Assembly (NCBI GenBank): GCA_009746045.1
Contig: RPFO01002176.1
Span: 259,501 to 323,500, forward strand
Source: Mesostigma viride
Lineage: Eukaryota > Streptophyta > Mesostigmatophyceae > Mesostigmatales > Mesostigmataceae
DNA: 64,000 nucleotides
Direction: 5' to 3'
Shown here: positions 19,758 through 30,262 of the stretch, piece after piece
How positions within the stretch are numbered: the first letter of the stretch is position 1
Layout of the letters: every line of letters starts with the position of its first letter
Program-made: the position numbers and the translations under genes
The notes under the pieces: generated by a model
Databases searched by the model: none
What the model saw: the letters and a program-made list of their open reading frames with translations, nothing else
What the model was told of the DNA's origin: nothing

Positions 19758-22700
19758 CTAGCTACATCATCCCCTGTAAATAGTCAATCACCCCTTGGGG
19801 AAGGTGTGCTGGATGTACATAAGGACGGGGGTGTGCCCCTTGTGCAGCACCAAGGGTGTAAAGATGTTGTTCTTCCACTGGATTGCAATAACAATGCTGC
19901 AGCTGAATTCCCTATGCCTCATGCAGGTGGTGGGTCTCCAGCAGGTGCTGGCCTGGAGGGCCAAGGGACCTTGCTGGAAGGGCCTGGAGCGGTCCAGGGT
20001 GCAGGACCTGACTTGGGGCGTCAGGACGGCCTGCAGGGAAGCCCTGGAACCTCAGGAGTGGATCATGTGTCCCCACACACGGTTCAGACGTCTCGCCAGG
20101 TCAGTACTGACAGAGTGCTGAGCTATGCTGAGGCTGGCCATAGATTGCATCATATGTTTGGGCATTCTGGGCAGGCAGCAATGTTTGCTTGGAAGCTAGG
20201 TAGGGAGCCTTTGTGGGAGGCTTGCCAGGCTGCTGCTGAGAACTGTGGTTGCCAGGAGAATGCTGTTCACCCACCTCAGTCCCATGCTAGGGAGCCTGCT
20301 AGGGAGCGTGGCGACATCCAGATGGATATCCAGCATATCAGGGGCTTGTATATATTGGTGGGGTGGACAGGTTCAGCAGATACAGGCTGATAGACGTTCT
20401 GCCTGGTATGCAGGAGCACCACTTGTTGTTGGGTATGAAGGCCCTGATCCCAGGCTTTGGGGTGTGCAAGAGTGTGCAGGCAGACTTGCAGTTTGACTGT
20501 TTGCTCAAGCATCAGGACCAGCTGCCTTGTAAGCTGGTAGTAGTCCCCAGGGAGAGTCATGGGCAGCAAGGGGCTGTAGAGAGATCCATACGTGAAGTGA
20601 AGACAGTGGTGCTAGCAGCAGAGTCAGTGCCACTTGTGGCATCTGCCTTAGAGAGGGCAGCCTGGTGTAAGGGGATAGAAGAGCAGCTGAACCACAGGGT
20701 TAACTATTACTTTGATGGTGTGGCTGTCTCTCCCCTGGCCCTGCAGTATAGCTTGTTGCCTGAGAACGTGGTGCAGGCCAGTCTTAGGAAGGCAGATAGG
20801 TTATTTGCCCAGCTGAGACGTAAGGACAAGAACTGGAATGTGCTGAGGCCTCAGGTGGGGCTGAAGGTCAGGATGTGGAAGGAACCATCTATTCCAGGCA
20901 AGCGGGGGAAGTGGCAGGATGGGGTTGTCACTCGTGTGGAGGAAGCTAACAGATCTTGCCTGGTGGCTTTGGAAAAGGATCCAAGGCACGTGTACAGGTT
21001 GTCCTGGGCTCATGTCAAGGAAAGAAGGCCACATGCAATCTGGCCTGCAGACGGGCCAGGCCCTCCCAGCTGGGTTGAGGAGCCAGGCCAGAGCCAGGCA
21101 GCAGCAGCTAACAATCCTCTGGTGGTGGATGATGGTCTGTCCCTGCTGGAAGATGACGAGCAGGAGGAGGCTGCTGAAGCAACTGTCACAAGGCCAGAGG
21201 GGACGGGGCAGCCACCTAAGGCCCGGGGGCCTCTCATGGCGGACGTCATCCGAGCACTCATGCGCAGCAAACATGATCCCAAGGTATCCAAGCTCACGGG
21301 GTGGGGGTCGTGCTGGGCAGCTACAATGGAGGTAGATACCAACTCACAGGTGTCTGTCATCAGGGAAGAGGATGCTGTAGGCTTACAGATGTCCCATCCC
21401 AGTTGCCTTGCTGTGTCTGATTTCTCAGGAAAGGTGTCCATGAAGATCCTTGGGGAAGTGAGTGTGCCTATCTTAGGGGTGCCCACCACGTTCTGTGTGG
21501 TAGAGGGCTATCAGGGGCCTGCCATTCTGGGTCAGAACTTCTTGTGCATGCCAGGGGTTACTTTGACCTCTGATGAGTTGGCACTAGAAGGCAGGGGCAG
21601 CCTCCCCCTTGAAAGATATCACTATTCCCAGGGTCTTGCAGTGGCGGTGAAGGCTGTTAGGAGTCAGCCAGCTGAGGGTCCTCAAGGTCAGGAGCCCATA
21701 GCTGAGGACCTGTTGATAATCCCAACCACCTTTGATCCACGGCAGTTAGGGGTAAACAGGTACCAGATAGCTGCTCACAGTCCTATTCCCTGGCGCCAGC
21801 TAGTCGAGATGATGCAGAGCCCCAAGATGGCTAAGGCATGGACTCTTGGCTTTGTTGCTTCTGGGCATGAGTGGATAGTTTCCAACTGTGCAGAACCTGT
21901 GGATGAGCTGCCAGAAGTTCACCAGCTGCTCAGATTGATGTTTGTCCTCAAGCTCAAGGAGGTAGATGGTGTCCAGGTGCCACATGTCAGACCAGTTGTA
22001 ACCGAGTATCATGGCACTGGCCAGTTGTTAGATGAGGAGCTCTATACTCCAGGGATGCTGCATGACACGTGGAGGATTCTGCTGTGTATATTTCTGTCTT
22101 TTCTGGTTAAGGGTGTGCCCTATAGCTCTGTGCTGATTGATTTCAAGAGGGCTTTTCTCAAGGGTGACCAAGATCAGGCTAGGCAGACTTGGAGAGATAT
22201 CCCTCCTTTCTTTGTGACTGTACCTGCTGTATGGAGAGCAGAGATAAAGGCCAGGTACCTGAGAATTCTGAAAGGGTTGGAAGGTCTCAGGTCCAGTCCC
22301 ATTATCTGGAGAAAGAGCCTAGAGAAATTCTTGAAGAATACTTGTGGGTTTTCTGTGTCTCCAGTGGATCCCTGTTTGTTCCAAGGGTCCCACAATGGCC
22401 TTCCTGTCTTTGCCTCACTGCATGGTGATGACCTGCATCTCATAGGTCCACCAGACTGGGTTGAGGCTGTCTTGGCTAAGATCCAGAAGCGGTTTGAGCT
22501 GGGTAAGATACAGCACATGGTGGAGAATGAGCCTATGGTCTTCTGTGGCATGCAGGCTACGTTGTTCCAAGCCAAGGGCTCGTGGTTCATCAGGATGGAG
22601 GGTGGTAAGGACTACCCACAGCAGATTGTAGATGCATTGCAGGAGCCCATCACGCAGGCTAGGTGTGCTACCATCAGGGGCATGCTGGCATGGCTTGCAA

Positions 22701-23329
22701 GTATATGTGCCCCTGACTTGCTGGTTTTGAGTCGACTTACTGATTCCCAGCTGGTTGAGGTGGGTGCTGAGAGTGTGGTGCAGGCTGTCATGATGTCTCC
22801 CCCTCTCATACTGGGTCCTGTGGATTTGTACAAGCCCCTTGACATGGTTCTCTATGTGGACAGTTCTATGGATAATAGGAAGGTCACAGAGGTCAGGGGC
22901 AGGGCAGCAGCATTAGTTACCCTGGAGCAAGATCACACCTCACTTGTTACCTGGTACAGTCGGTTGCAGAACAGGGTTACACCCAGCAGTGATATTGCTG
23001 AGTGCAGGGCAATCTGTGAAGGGCTGCATACTGCTCTTTACTTGAGGGAGCTCTTCTACCAGCTATGTCAAGTGGCTTCCTGTAGGTTGCAGCTGCACAC
23101 ACTGGTGAGGACTGATAGCATGGGCATGGTGCAATTTGTGCACAGGCAGCTGGCCAGGAGCAGGGACCTTGACTACTTGTTGCTCAAGGAGATGTCCTAC
23201 CTAGCTCACATTGAACATGTGCCTGGTGTGGACAACCCTGCAGATGCCCTCACCAAGCTGGAGGAGAAGGCGGAGAGGCAGTACCCCCTGCTCCGTGGGC
23301 TCATGGACCCCTTACACGGGCGGCCATAG
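19758..23329 (+). CDS. pol: A2 copia pol (integrase, retropepsin-like, RT, RNase H), one frameshift
   Basis: In frame with the gag knuckle right after a TGA-CTA stop. Part 1 (19758 to about 20362): linker, HHMFGH and CGC zinc-binding part, first catalytic Asp (MDIQHIRG). A missing G in GGTGGGGTGG at about 20361 shifts to part 2 (20363-23329), numbered from VDRFSRYR. It has the second Asp 41 and Glu 73 of integrase, and a retropepsin-like domain at about 318-410 (VDTNSQVSVI, Asp325; ILGQNFL). RT follows with DFKRAFLKG (Asp593) and LHGDDLHLI (Asp689-690), then RNase H at about 830-975 ending NPADALTK. A3 keeps the unshifted GVDRFSRYR, so the shift in A2 is a mutation or a read error. Confidence 0.9.
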
Positions 23330-24339
23330 AGACCAGGCCTTGCTTCAGCTTGGGTGTCCCCAGTGGGCTGCTTGACCAAAGTACCAAGTGGTGACTGGTG
23401 CTTACTGGTTGACAGCCGGTCCTTCAGGGTTAGGTACACCCTCCTGGACAGGAGTTGGTGTGGAATGTCACTCCTACCAGCTGAGAATCATGCCTGGCCC
23501 TCCCCATGGGGTTCAGAAGAGTCGCCAGGACTTAAGTCGACGCCTTTGGCCTCAAACAGTTAGGCCATGCAAGGGCAACCCGAATGCTGGTTCTTACAGG
23601 TTGCTGTATATATGTTTTCTAGTGCTTGTTTCCAACCTGTTGCTAATAAAGAACCTGGTTGTGTGACCATGTGGAACATGGTTGCCAGGGAGCCACATTC
23701 TGGGTTATATATGCTTGAATAAAACATAATCATGTCATGTCATTCTCATGTTGTTCTCATGGTTGTAATGTTTCTCTTGTGTAAAGTTCCAGGTCACCTA
23801 TAAACCTGGAGGTTGGGGTGGGGTTCAATTCCCCAGCAGAGCCACAGCCTGGCATGAGTGATTCCTGGGCTTAACACCCAGTGAAGACATGGGCTCCCCA
23901 ATAAGGCAGTATTTGTATAGGTGCTACCTGAGTCTCTTTGAGCATAAAAGGGAAAGGCTGGCCAAGGCGGGCGCCATAAGAACGGGCGCCTGTGATAACT
24001 GTGAAAGATCAGGAACTCACAATAATACGTTCTTGGCATCCTTTAATCCCAGCCATTGGACTAGGTAATGTGCCTTGACTTTAATCTAACACCAAGTTCC
24101 CAAGGAAAGGTTGGGAGCTGACCAAGGGGTCAGGGGATAACCTGGGGTGACCTCTGATTCACTGGCCAGTACACCTAGCCTGGTCCAAGGGCGTATATGT
24201 TGTTACCCAAAAGGAGGCAGGACCCTGGGCCCTATCAGGTCTGATCAACCCCAAGGGACCAAGCGGTCTGTGGCTGAGTGGCACAAGCAAGGTTAGGCTT
24301 GTTTCAAGCTGGTCCAGCTCCAAAAGAAGAAAGGGTTGG
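23330..24339 (+). other. A2 3' untranslated region
   Basis: About 1 kb, no gene. Holds a T-arm-like hairpin (23819-23835) and ends in the purine-rich AAAAGAAGAAAGGGTTGG that abuts the 3' LTR (likely plus-strand primer). Confidence 0.75.
23819..23835 (+). other. T-arm-like hairpin in A2 3' UTR
   Basis: TGGGG-TTCAATT-CCCCA: 5-bp perfect stem, 7-nt loop, 505 bases before the 3' LTR. A1 has CAGGG-TTCGATT-CCCTG 531 bases before its LTR; both outer stem pairs differ but pairing is kept. Confidence 0.5.
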
Positions 24340-24983
24340 AGTTAGCATTTTGGGCAACCAATATGCTAAGTGGATGCAGTTTGGAAAGACCTTTCCAACG
24401 CCGTGCTGACCGCCTGAAACAGACAAGGGACGAGAAAGATATCAAGTCCCGAAGTCCTAGCCATCCGTGGCCGACTAGGGTGCAGTCCTCTGGTATAGTG
24501 GACAGGACACGTGGCAGGCCGTGCCTGCACAGGCTTAGCCTGATTATCACGTGACTGTGGTCCACGTAGATCAGAGGAGCAGCAGCCTGTGACTGGTGGA
24601 ATACTGGAGCTGGCACAGGTCTGCAAGGATACTAGGCCTTGCAGGCTTGTGACAGGTCCTGTACTTCCTAGGTTGCAGAGTCTAGGCAAATCCAGTTCGT
24701 CCTGGCTCTGCACTGATGCCAGTGGACGTTGAGGATTTGCTTGCACGCCTGCACGTGCCTCGTCACGCCGATGGGAACGAGGAACAACGCAAAGGATATA
24801 GCTTGGTCATGGGGGATGACCAGCTATCTCGGAAAGCACGAACCGTGTGTGCCACCTTGGTCGTGGAAGTGCCCATTGTGGTCGTGGCCTGGTGAACAGA
24901 TTTAAGGTTGCTGCCTTGCAACATTGGCTAAGACGCGCTGTGAAAGACCAAGAGCTCACATACGTTGGGAGCTCTTTCTAACT
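24340..24983 (+). repeat. A2 3' LTR
   Basis: 644 bp, AGTTAGCATTTTGGG to TTTCTAACT, near-identical to the interrupted 5' LTR. Followed by GAGAC (24984-24988), which equals 7501-7505, so A2 is bounded as 7506-24983 (about 8.5 kb without B1). Confidence 0.95.
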
Positions 24984-24988
24984 GAGAC

Positions 24989-25185
24989 CCCCAGTCTCCT
25001 TCGTGCCTAAGGCATGCCACAGCTGCATCAGTCGGGCGTGCTAGCTAAACGGACACGCTAACGATCCGGCAATCTGTGGGTGCAATAATAAGACCCATGT
25101 GAGCATGGCATAACAGGGAGCGTGGGCAAGTAATCTGGTCATATAGTAGCCAGGACGTAGCATGGCTGTACAAGGACTATGCTTC
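24989..25185 (-). mobile_element. LINE2, second half (non-coding)
   Basis: Sequence between the A2 TSD and the direct repeat ATTGCTA (25186-25192), after which B2 RT resumes. No ORF. By position it is the upstream part of the 5'-truncated LINE2 copy. Confidence 0.6.
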
Positions 25186-25998
25186 ATTGCTACCAAGTTC
25201 TGTGGCACAATGTTGCAGCTTCAGAAGCAAGCAGATCAGTGGGTCTGTGCAATTTACTCTCCCTCAGATTATATGCACAGTTGCATGCAAGGAGGTGCTG
25301 CAGACTAAAATCAAACCTTGTGACTGCCCTACCATTAGAGGCAAGCTGGGGTGGTTGTGTTCTACTTGTGCACCACACCTAGCAGTAGTCAGCAGGGTTG
25401 ATGATGCAGTCCTCATGCAGGTAGGCCACAAGGCTATCACCAAGCTACTGCAGGCTGGTCCACCACTTATCTTGCACTCCCTGGAACCCATTCACATTCA
25501 GGCTATAATGGATAGTTCCATGGAATCACGGACTATTACTTATAAACTGCAGGCTAGGGAGGCTGGCTTATTTTTTGTACAAAACGCTGACAAACCCATG
25601 GATCCCTCATCTCATGGTATAGCAGGCTACATAGGCGTAAAGCTGTTAGTAGCAATGCTGCTGAGTGTAGGGCATGCAGTTGTGTCAGCTGTGCTATACA
25701 TGCCAGGTATCTCAATCGATCATGTCCTGGTTTGGTTACAGAAGCAAGCAGGCAGTCAGGCTGGGGTGGTGGCTCACTTGCACACCGACAGTCAATCTCT
25801 CCTCAGTTTCCTTGACAACCCTTATTATTATGCTGTGCACACTGATCTGTACTGGGTGATCCTGAAACAGGAATGCACCTACTGGGAGTCTACCAATCAT
25901 GTGGCGGACAAGGCTAACGCTGCCAGCGGATGCGTTGACCAAGCTAGGTGCCCCAGCTGGCACCTGAGCAGTATCAACTGCTCTATCACATATGATGA
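25186..25998 (+). pseudogene. pol: B2 RT C-terminus and RNase H
   Basis: Continues 7408: CGTMLQLQKQADQW, then CPTIRGKLGWLCSTCAPHLA (RT connection) and RNase H (IMDSSMESR, TDSQSLLSFL). Small indels break it (for example YYYAVHTD and DKANAASGCVD against DKANAADALT in B1). Cut at 25998 by LINE1 just before the pol stop. Confidence 0.88.
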
Positions 25999-26203
25999 GG
26001 CAGGTTGTGGATGTGACCTTCCTTTCGGCAACGAAAATGGCTGACGGCGGTATGGCTGACGGCGGAGTTCAGATCTTTTGCATCTGAGCCCCAAATTCGG
26101 TCAGACCACTCGCATTCGATGCGCTTTTTTGAGACGCACCCGCCAGTATAATCGGTTACGGCTGAAACGCAGTATTGCGGAAGTTATCACGTGACAGGCA
26201 GCT

Positions 26204-27567
26204 ATGACGACCTCTAAAGCAAAACGGGGTTTGGAAAAGGAGCTTACCGGCTCCCAGCCCAACCCGCTCGCCATCGTTCTTGCCCAGCCGCCTGGGCTCG
26301 CCAACCCACCGCCAGCAGCCCCATCGCCCAGCGCCTCGCCTGAGCCCAAGAAACCCTGCCACGCTCGCACCTGGAGCAAGTTCCTCCCCGGCGACCGACG
26401 CTTCGGCTGGACCGTGTGGCAAGAATTGTCGCCGCAGGAATGCATTGAGGTTCTCCAGTTCCTCGAACAGGAGCGGAAGCTCTTCGTGCCCAAGGGGGGG
26501 CGGCTATCGACTACAATGGAGACATGTCCTGGCTCTATGCTTTGGACGAAGTACAACAACGCCTGATTATCTTGACCAGCCAATTCCAGAGCCACCTCTC
26601 CGACCTCACCCGCACGCTCCGCACCCCAGCCCCCGCACAGCCGGCAGCCCCATCGGCTTCCTCCCTCTGCAAGGATGACCTCCGCGCAGTGCTGGAGGAG
26701 CACGTGACCTGGCCGCTGGCCGAGCAGCTGACATCGCTGAACACCACGCTCAACAAGGTCGAGGCCCGGGTCTCCAACGTGGAAACCAAGGTCGTCCACA
26801 AGCTCCAACCCCAGTTCACGGCTCTACACACCGCGGAGCAGGCTTCGGAAAAGCATGCTACACTTGTCTCTCGCCTTAACCAGGTGGAGGGAAAGTGTGG
26901 CGTGCTCCTGAAGAAGCTTGAGGCCATCACCGCCCACACCGAGGCCCTGGCCACACAGGTCCCCAAGATAGCGGAGCAGACGGCCACCATTGCATCCCAG
27001 CCACCCCGGCAGGATGCTGGCGACCTCCCGCCGCTCTCCTACGCGGACCTGCTGCGGTCAGCGACCGCCTCCACCACCGACGCCATCGCCACAAAGCTCC
27101 AGGAGCTGGAGAACCACCGCCAGGCCCAGCAACGGGAGGTCACCGACCGCGCTCGCCGCGAGTGCCGAGTGGTGCTACGTCGCTTCCCCCAGAAGCCAGG
27201 TGAGACGTCAACCTCTCTTGCTGACGAGCTCAAGAACCAGCTTCTTACCCTCATGGGCCTGGTAGGTGAGGTAGCACTGAGCGGGTGCCACCGCCTTCCC
27301 CACTCACGGGACAAGGCGGCTCCCCCACCAGTCCTCCTCACCTTCCCCTCCCCTGAGGATAAGCAGCGGTTCCTCTCTCGTCGCAAGCGGTTGCACGACC
27401 TCACCTGGACGCTGGATGACGACCTCACCCCCGCTCAGCAACAGCAGCGACGCGACCTGTGGCCGGAATACCTCCGCCATAAGCAGGACCCCCAGAAGCC
27501 CAAGGTGTACTGGAGGGGCGGGGACCTGATGATCAACCACAAGATGTGGACGCCCCCAGCGGGCTAG
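26204..27567 (+). CDS. LINE1 ORF1 protein (L1 ORF1p-like), one frameshift
   Basis: ATG at 26204; about 454 codons if a single-G loss in the G7 run near 26500 is allowed for. The N-terminus is basic and Pro-rich. The middle (about 150-260) is a helical, probably coiled-coil stretch (LNTTLNKVEARVSNVETKVV). From about residue 320 it has the layout of L1-type ORF1p: an RRM-like segment (CRVVLRRFPQKPG, then CHRLPHSRDKAAPPPVLLTF) and a C-terminal domain (SRRKRLHDLTWTLDDDLTPA, then RRDLWPEYLRHKQ). Family members bind element RNA as trimers and act in cis in retrotransposition. No RT gene follows, so any movement would need a partner. Confidence 0.75.
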
Positions 27568-28035
27568 AATAGCAATAGCCCTAGATTGTAACCCTTGGCG
27601 TCACTGCCGCTAAGGCAGCCATGCCTAGACTATTTGCCTAGCTGTGCCAACACACCTAGTCACGTGCCGCCAACGCACGGTCCACCACCAGCCATAGCCT
27701 AGTACAGCCATGCTACGCCCTGGCTATGTTTAGCCAAGCCATGCCTATAATGGGACCCCCCCATGGATGTTGCATTAAGAATTTAGCCATGCTATGCCAT
27801 GCAGAGAGATGCTCTCTGTCGAGCAGCCATGTCCTAGCTCTTGTATAGCCATGCTGATCTTCCTCCCTCACAGGCATGCTCCCCCCCTTACCCGGGCATA
27901 GCGTGATAGACCATGAGGGTGCAGGTGCCCTGGTGCACCTAGAGCAAGGGTAGCTTACATTCCCACCCTTGCATGAAGTAGCCTAGGATGTATTAAAAGC
28001 CATATGCCCCTTCTCAGGGATATGCGCTACATTGA

Positions 28036-28070
28036 CTCCCAACGGAGCGATGTTGATAATTAATTAATTA
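28036..28070 (+). other. LINE1 3' hairpin and (TTAA)n tail
   Basis: CTCC-CAAC-GGAG stem-loop followed by GATGTTGATAATTAATTAATTAAT. The same hairpin and tail type occur at 39434-39472, 60244-60291 and 7411-7444 (all minus). Confidence 0.75.
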
Positions 28071-28084
28071 ATCACATATGATGA

Positions 28085-29171
28085 ACCCCTACGGCAAGCA
28101 GGCCAGCCTGCCCCGCCGGTAGACACCTAATAATCCACCCCTCCCCAGGGAGGGTGGCTAGTCTCCCCACCCCTCCTATGGGGTAACCCCTGTCAGGGGG
28201 TATGGGTACCCAGACCCTGGCCCAGGCCACGGGGTGTCTTATCATCAGCACTAGCTCTGACACGGGGAGGAGCTGAGCCCTGTATGCCTCGTAAGCCCTG
28301 TTTTATGGTGAATAAATTGAGTCTCTTTGACTTTGTATCTCTCAATGAATTTCGTTAGCTCGTCTCTTGTTGGGAGGTGAGCTGGACATTGATCATATCC
28401 TTTACACGCGTGTCATTGTGCCAGTCATGGTGCTGTATTTGTCTCTGTCTTTGTCATGGTGCTGGGTCATGTTCATGGTTACCCTGTACATATGTGCATG
28501 TGCATGAAAAGTGTGACAGTCATAGTCCTGTTACTGTGCCTGTTGTGTCTTATGCTGCCATACGGTCCCAGGGCCTGTGGTAGGGTGATGGGCAGTCCAC
28601 CCATTCGCCAAGTGCAAATCAAGTGGAGAACCAGTTCTCCCTTGTCAGTGCTTACCACCATGTGCATGGCACTGTACCTGGCTGCTCTGGCCCAGGTCAG
28701 CAGTGGGGAAACATCAGGTCCTAAGCACCTGGGGAAGACCTCTGGTTCCACTAGAGTCATCCCATTGGTTTTTGTGAAGTGGATGTTGCATGGGGTTCCA
28801 TCCACAAGTGGCAATCATCAAGCCCCCCCATTTTCACCATATGCAGTGACAGATGCCAGCCAGGGAAATGACGACAATTCGCTCCTTCAAAGATGGAAAC
28901 TGGGCACTCCTTATATGATGTGACATGTGACTTATATGATGTCCTGTGTGACGAATGGCCGCAGTACCTCATTTATGTTTTCCCCACTATTGTTGAGGGG
29001 GAAGAACCCCCGTAGTGCATGGCAGGGTTAAATCAGCAGTCAGCATCATCAGTATAGTCCGTTTCTGGGGCCCTTTCTTATCCAGTTGTGACTGTATGGA
29101 CTCTGGTTGCCTTGCAACGGTTGGTTGGTCAGACTTGGAGCATGTTCCAATCTGAAAGAAAACATAATGGG
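28085..29171 (+). other. B2 pol end and 3' untranslated region
   Basis: Starts with the last pol codons (NPYGKQASLPRR-stop at about 28122). The rest is non-coding and matches B1 8385-9400 inverted. It ends with the purine tract GAAAGAAAACATAATGGG abutting the LTR. Confidence 0.8.
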
Positions 29172-29593
29172 AGTTAGCTGACATACCTCGAGACTGACTT
29201 GTGGCCGGAGCCACACAGGGGGAACATACAATTTGACCGGAGTTATTCTGGCGGAGACTGAATAACAGTGCCGAGCGCCGGTTGTGGCGCGACGCACACA
29301 CGTCACTGGACGCAAGTTACGTAGCTAGCAACTAGTCTAGCGGACGTTGTGCGTAGTAACGTTGCTACAGGTCTAGAAGCCTCTAGAGCCTGGACACGTG
29401 GTGGACAATTGTGCGTAGTCCAGTTGTTGTCCTAGTAGGGAACTCGTGTGAGTGATGTGTCACGACATATAATGTGTGCCCCTTTATGGAGTGAATAATG
29501 ACTGAGGAACGCCCGATCCCTGCCTGGCGTTACTGCATATCACAGCCTCACACTGAGTACCACCAACGTCTACCAACTTCTCTCTATCTAACT
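29172..29593 (+). repeat. B2 3' LTR
   Basis: 422 bp, AGTTAGCTGAC to TATCTAACT, homologous to both B1 LTRs but more diverged. G1 integrase coding sequence begins at the next base, so the first five bases (TCCCC) should be the TSD; its partner is outside the window. Confidence 0.9.
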
Positions 29594-29741
29594 TCCCCTT
29601 GCGTCCCTGGGTCAGTGTGACAATGGATTTCATCTGCGGCCTGCCGGTGTCTGATGCTGGCGATGACAGGATCCTAGTGCCTGCCATCACTAGTAGGCTC
29701 TCCAGGATGTGCCATCTCATCCCCTGCAACGCTCATTTGAT
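29594..29741 (+). pseudogene. int: G1 Ty3/gypsy integrase, first fragment
   Basis: Reads WVSVTMDFICGLPVSDAGDD, then ILVPAITSRLSRMCHLIPCN. This is the first catalytic block of a gypsy integrase (W-x-S-x-x-MDF-I-x-GLP). Starts abruptly at the B2 LTR end and stops at the inverted repeat of the giant element. Continues at 46523. Confidence 0.85.
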
Positions 29742-29757
29742 CACTAGGAGTTAATTT

Positions 29758-30262
29758 TACGGGGCGTAAACGCCCCGGTTGAGGTTACCGGGGCGGTTAC
29801 TGGCCAGTAACCATGTACGTTTAAGGTTACCGGCCAGGTTACCGGCCGGTAACCCGGAATGCAACAGACTAAATACCGGCCGGTAATGGTTACCGGGCGG
29901 TATTAGTTACCGGAACGTTTACTGGGCGGTAACTTTTACCGGAGCCGTAACCATGCCCGTAACCTATCTGGGTTACGGTCATGGTTACGGCCCAAGTAGA
30001 AGTTACCGGGCGGTAAACTGGTATGGTTACGGGACCAGTTCTGAGAACCGGGATGGGTTACCGGCATGGTTACGGGACCAGTTCTGATAACCGGGCCTGG
30101 CTACTGGCCTGGTTACGGGTCCGTCAACCGTTCCGTAACCTGCAGTAGTTACGGCCCAGTAGTTGACCCTGGTTACTGCGGTGGTTACGGGGCCGGTTAT
30201 GCCCCAGTAATATTAGTAACCCATGCCTACAACGCAGCCTGTCCGGGTTATGGCCCCGAATT
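29758..30262. repeat. Left subterminal GTTACCGG repeat cluster
   Basis: About thirty imperfect, often self-complementary motifs of the kind GGTTACCGGCCGGTAACC, in both orientations, with variable spacing. Confidence 0.85.

Larger units (their letters stand above)
25999..28070 (+). mobile_element. LINE1: ORF1-only LINE copy with 14-bp TSD
   Basis: Flanked by perfect ATCACATATGATGA (25985-25998 and 28071-28084) inside B2 pol. Holds a 5' leader with a 15-bp tandem (ATGGCTGACGGCGGT-like), an ORF1, a 3' UTR rich in AGCCATGCCTA-like motifs, a terminal hairpin CTCCCAACGGAG (28036-28047) and a (TTAA)n tail. No endonuclease or RT. Confidence 0.88.

Noticed and set aside
20361-20365. Programmed frameshift between the two A2 integrase parts
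   Set aside because: A3 reads through in one frame with an extra G, so A2 most likely lost a base.
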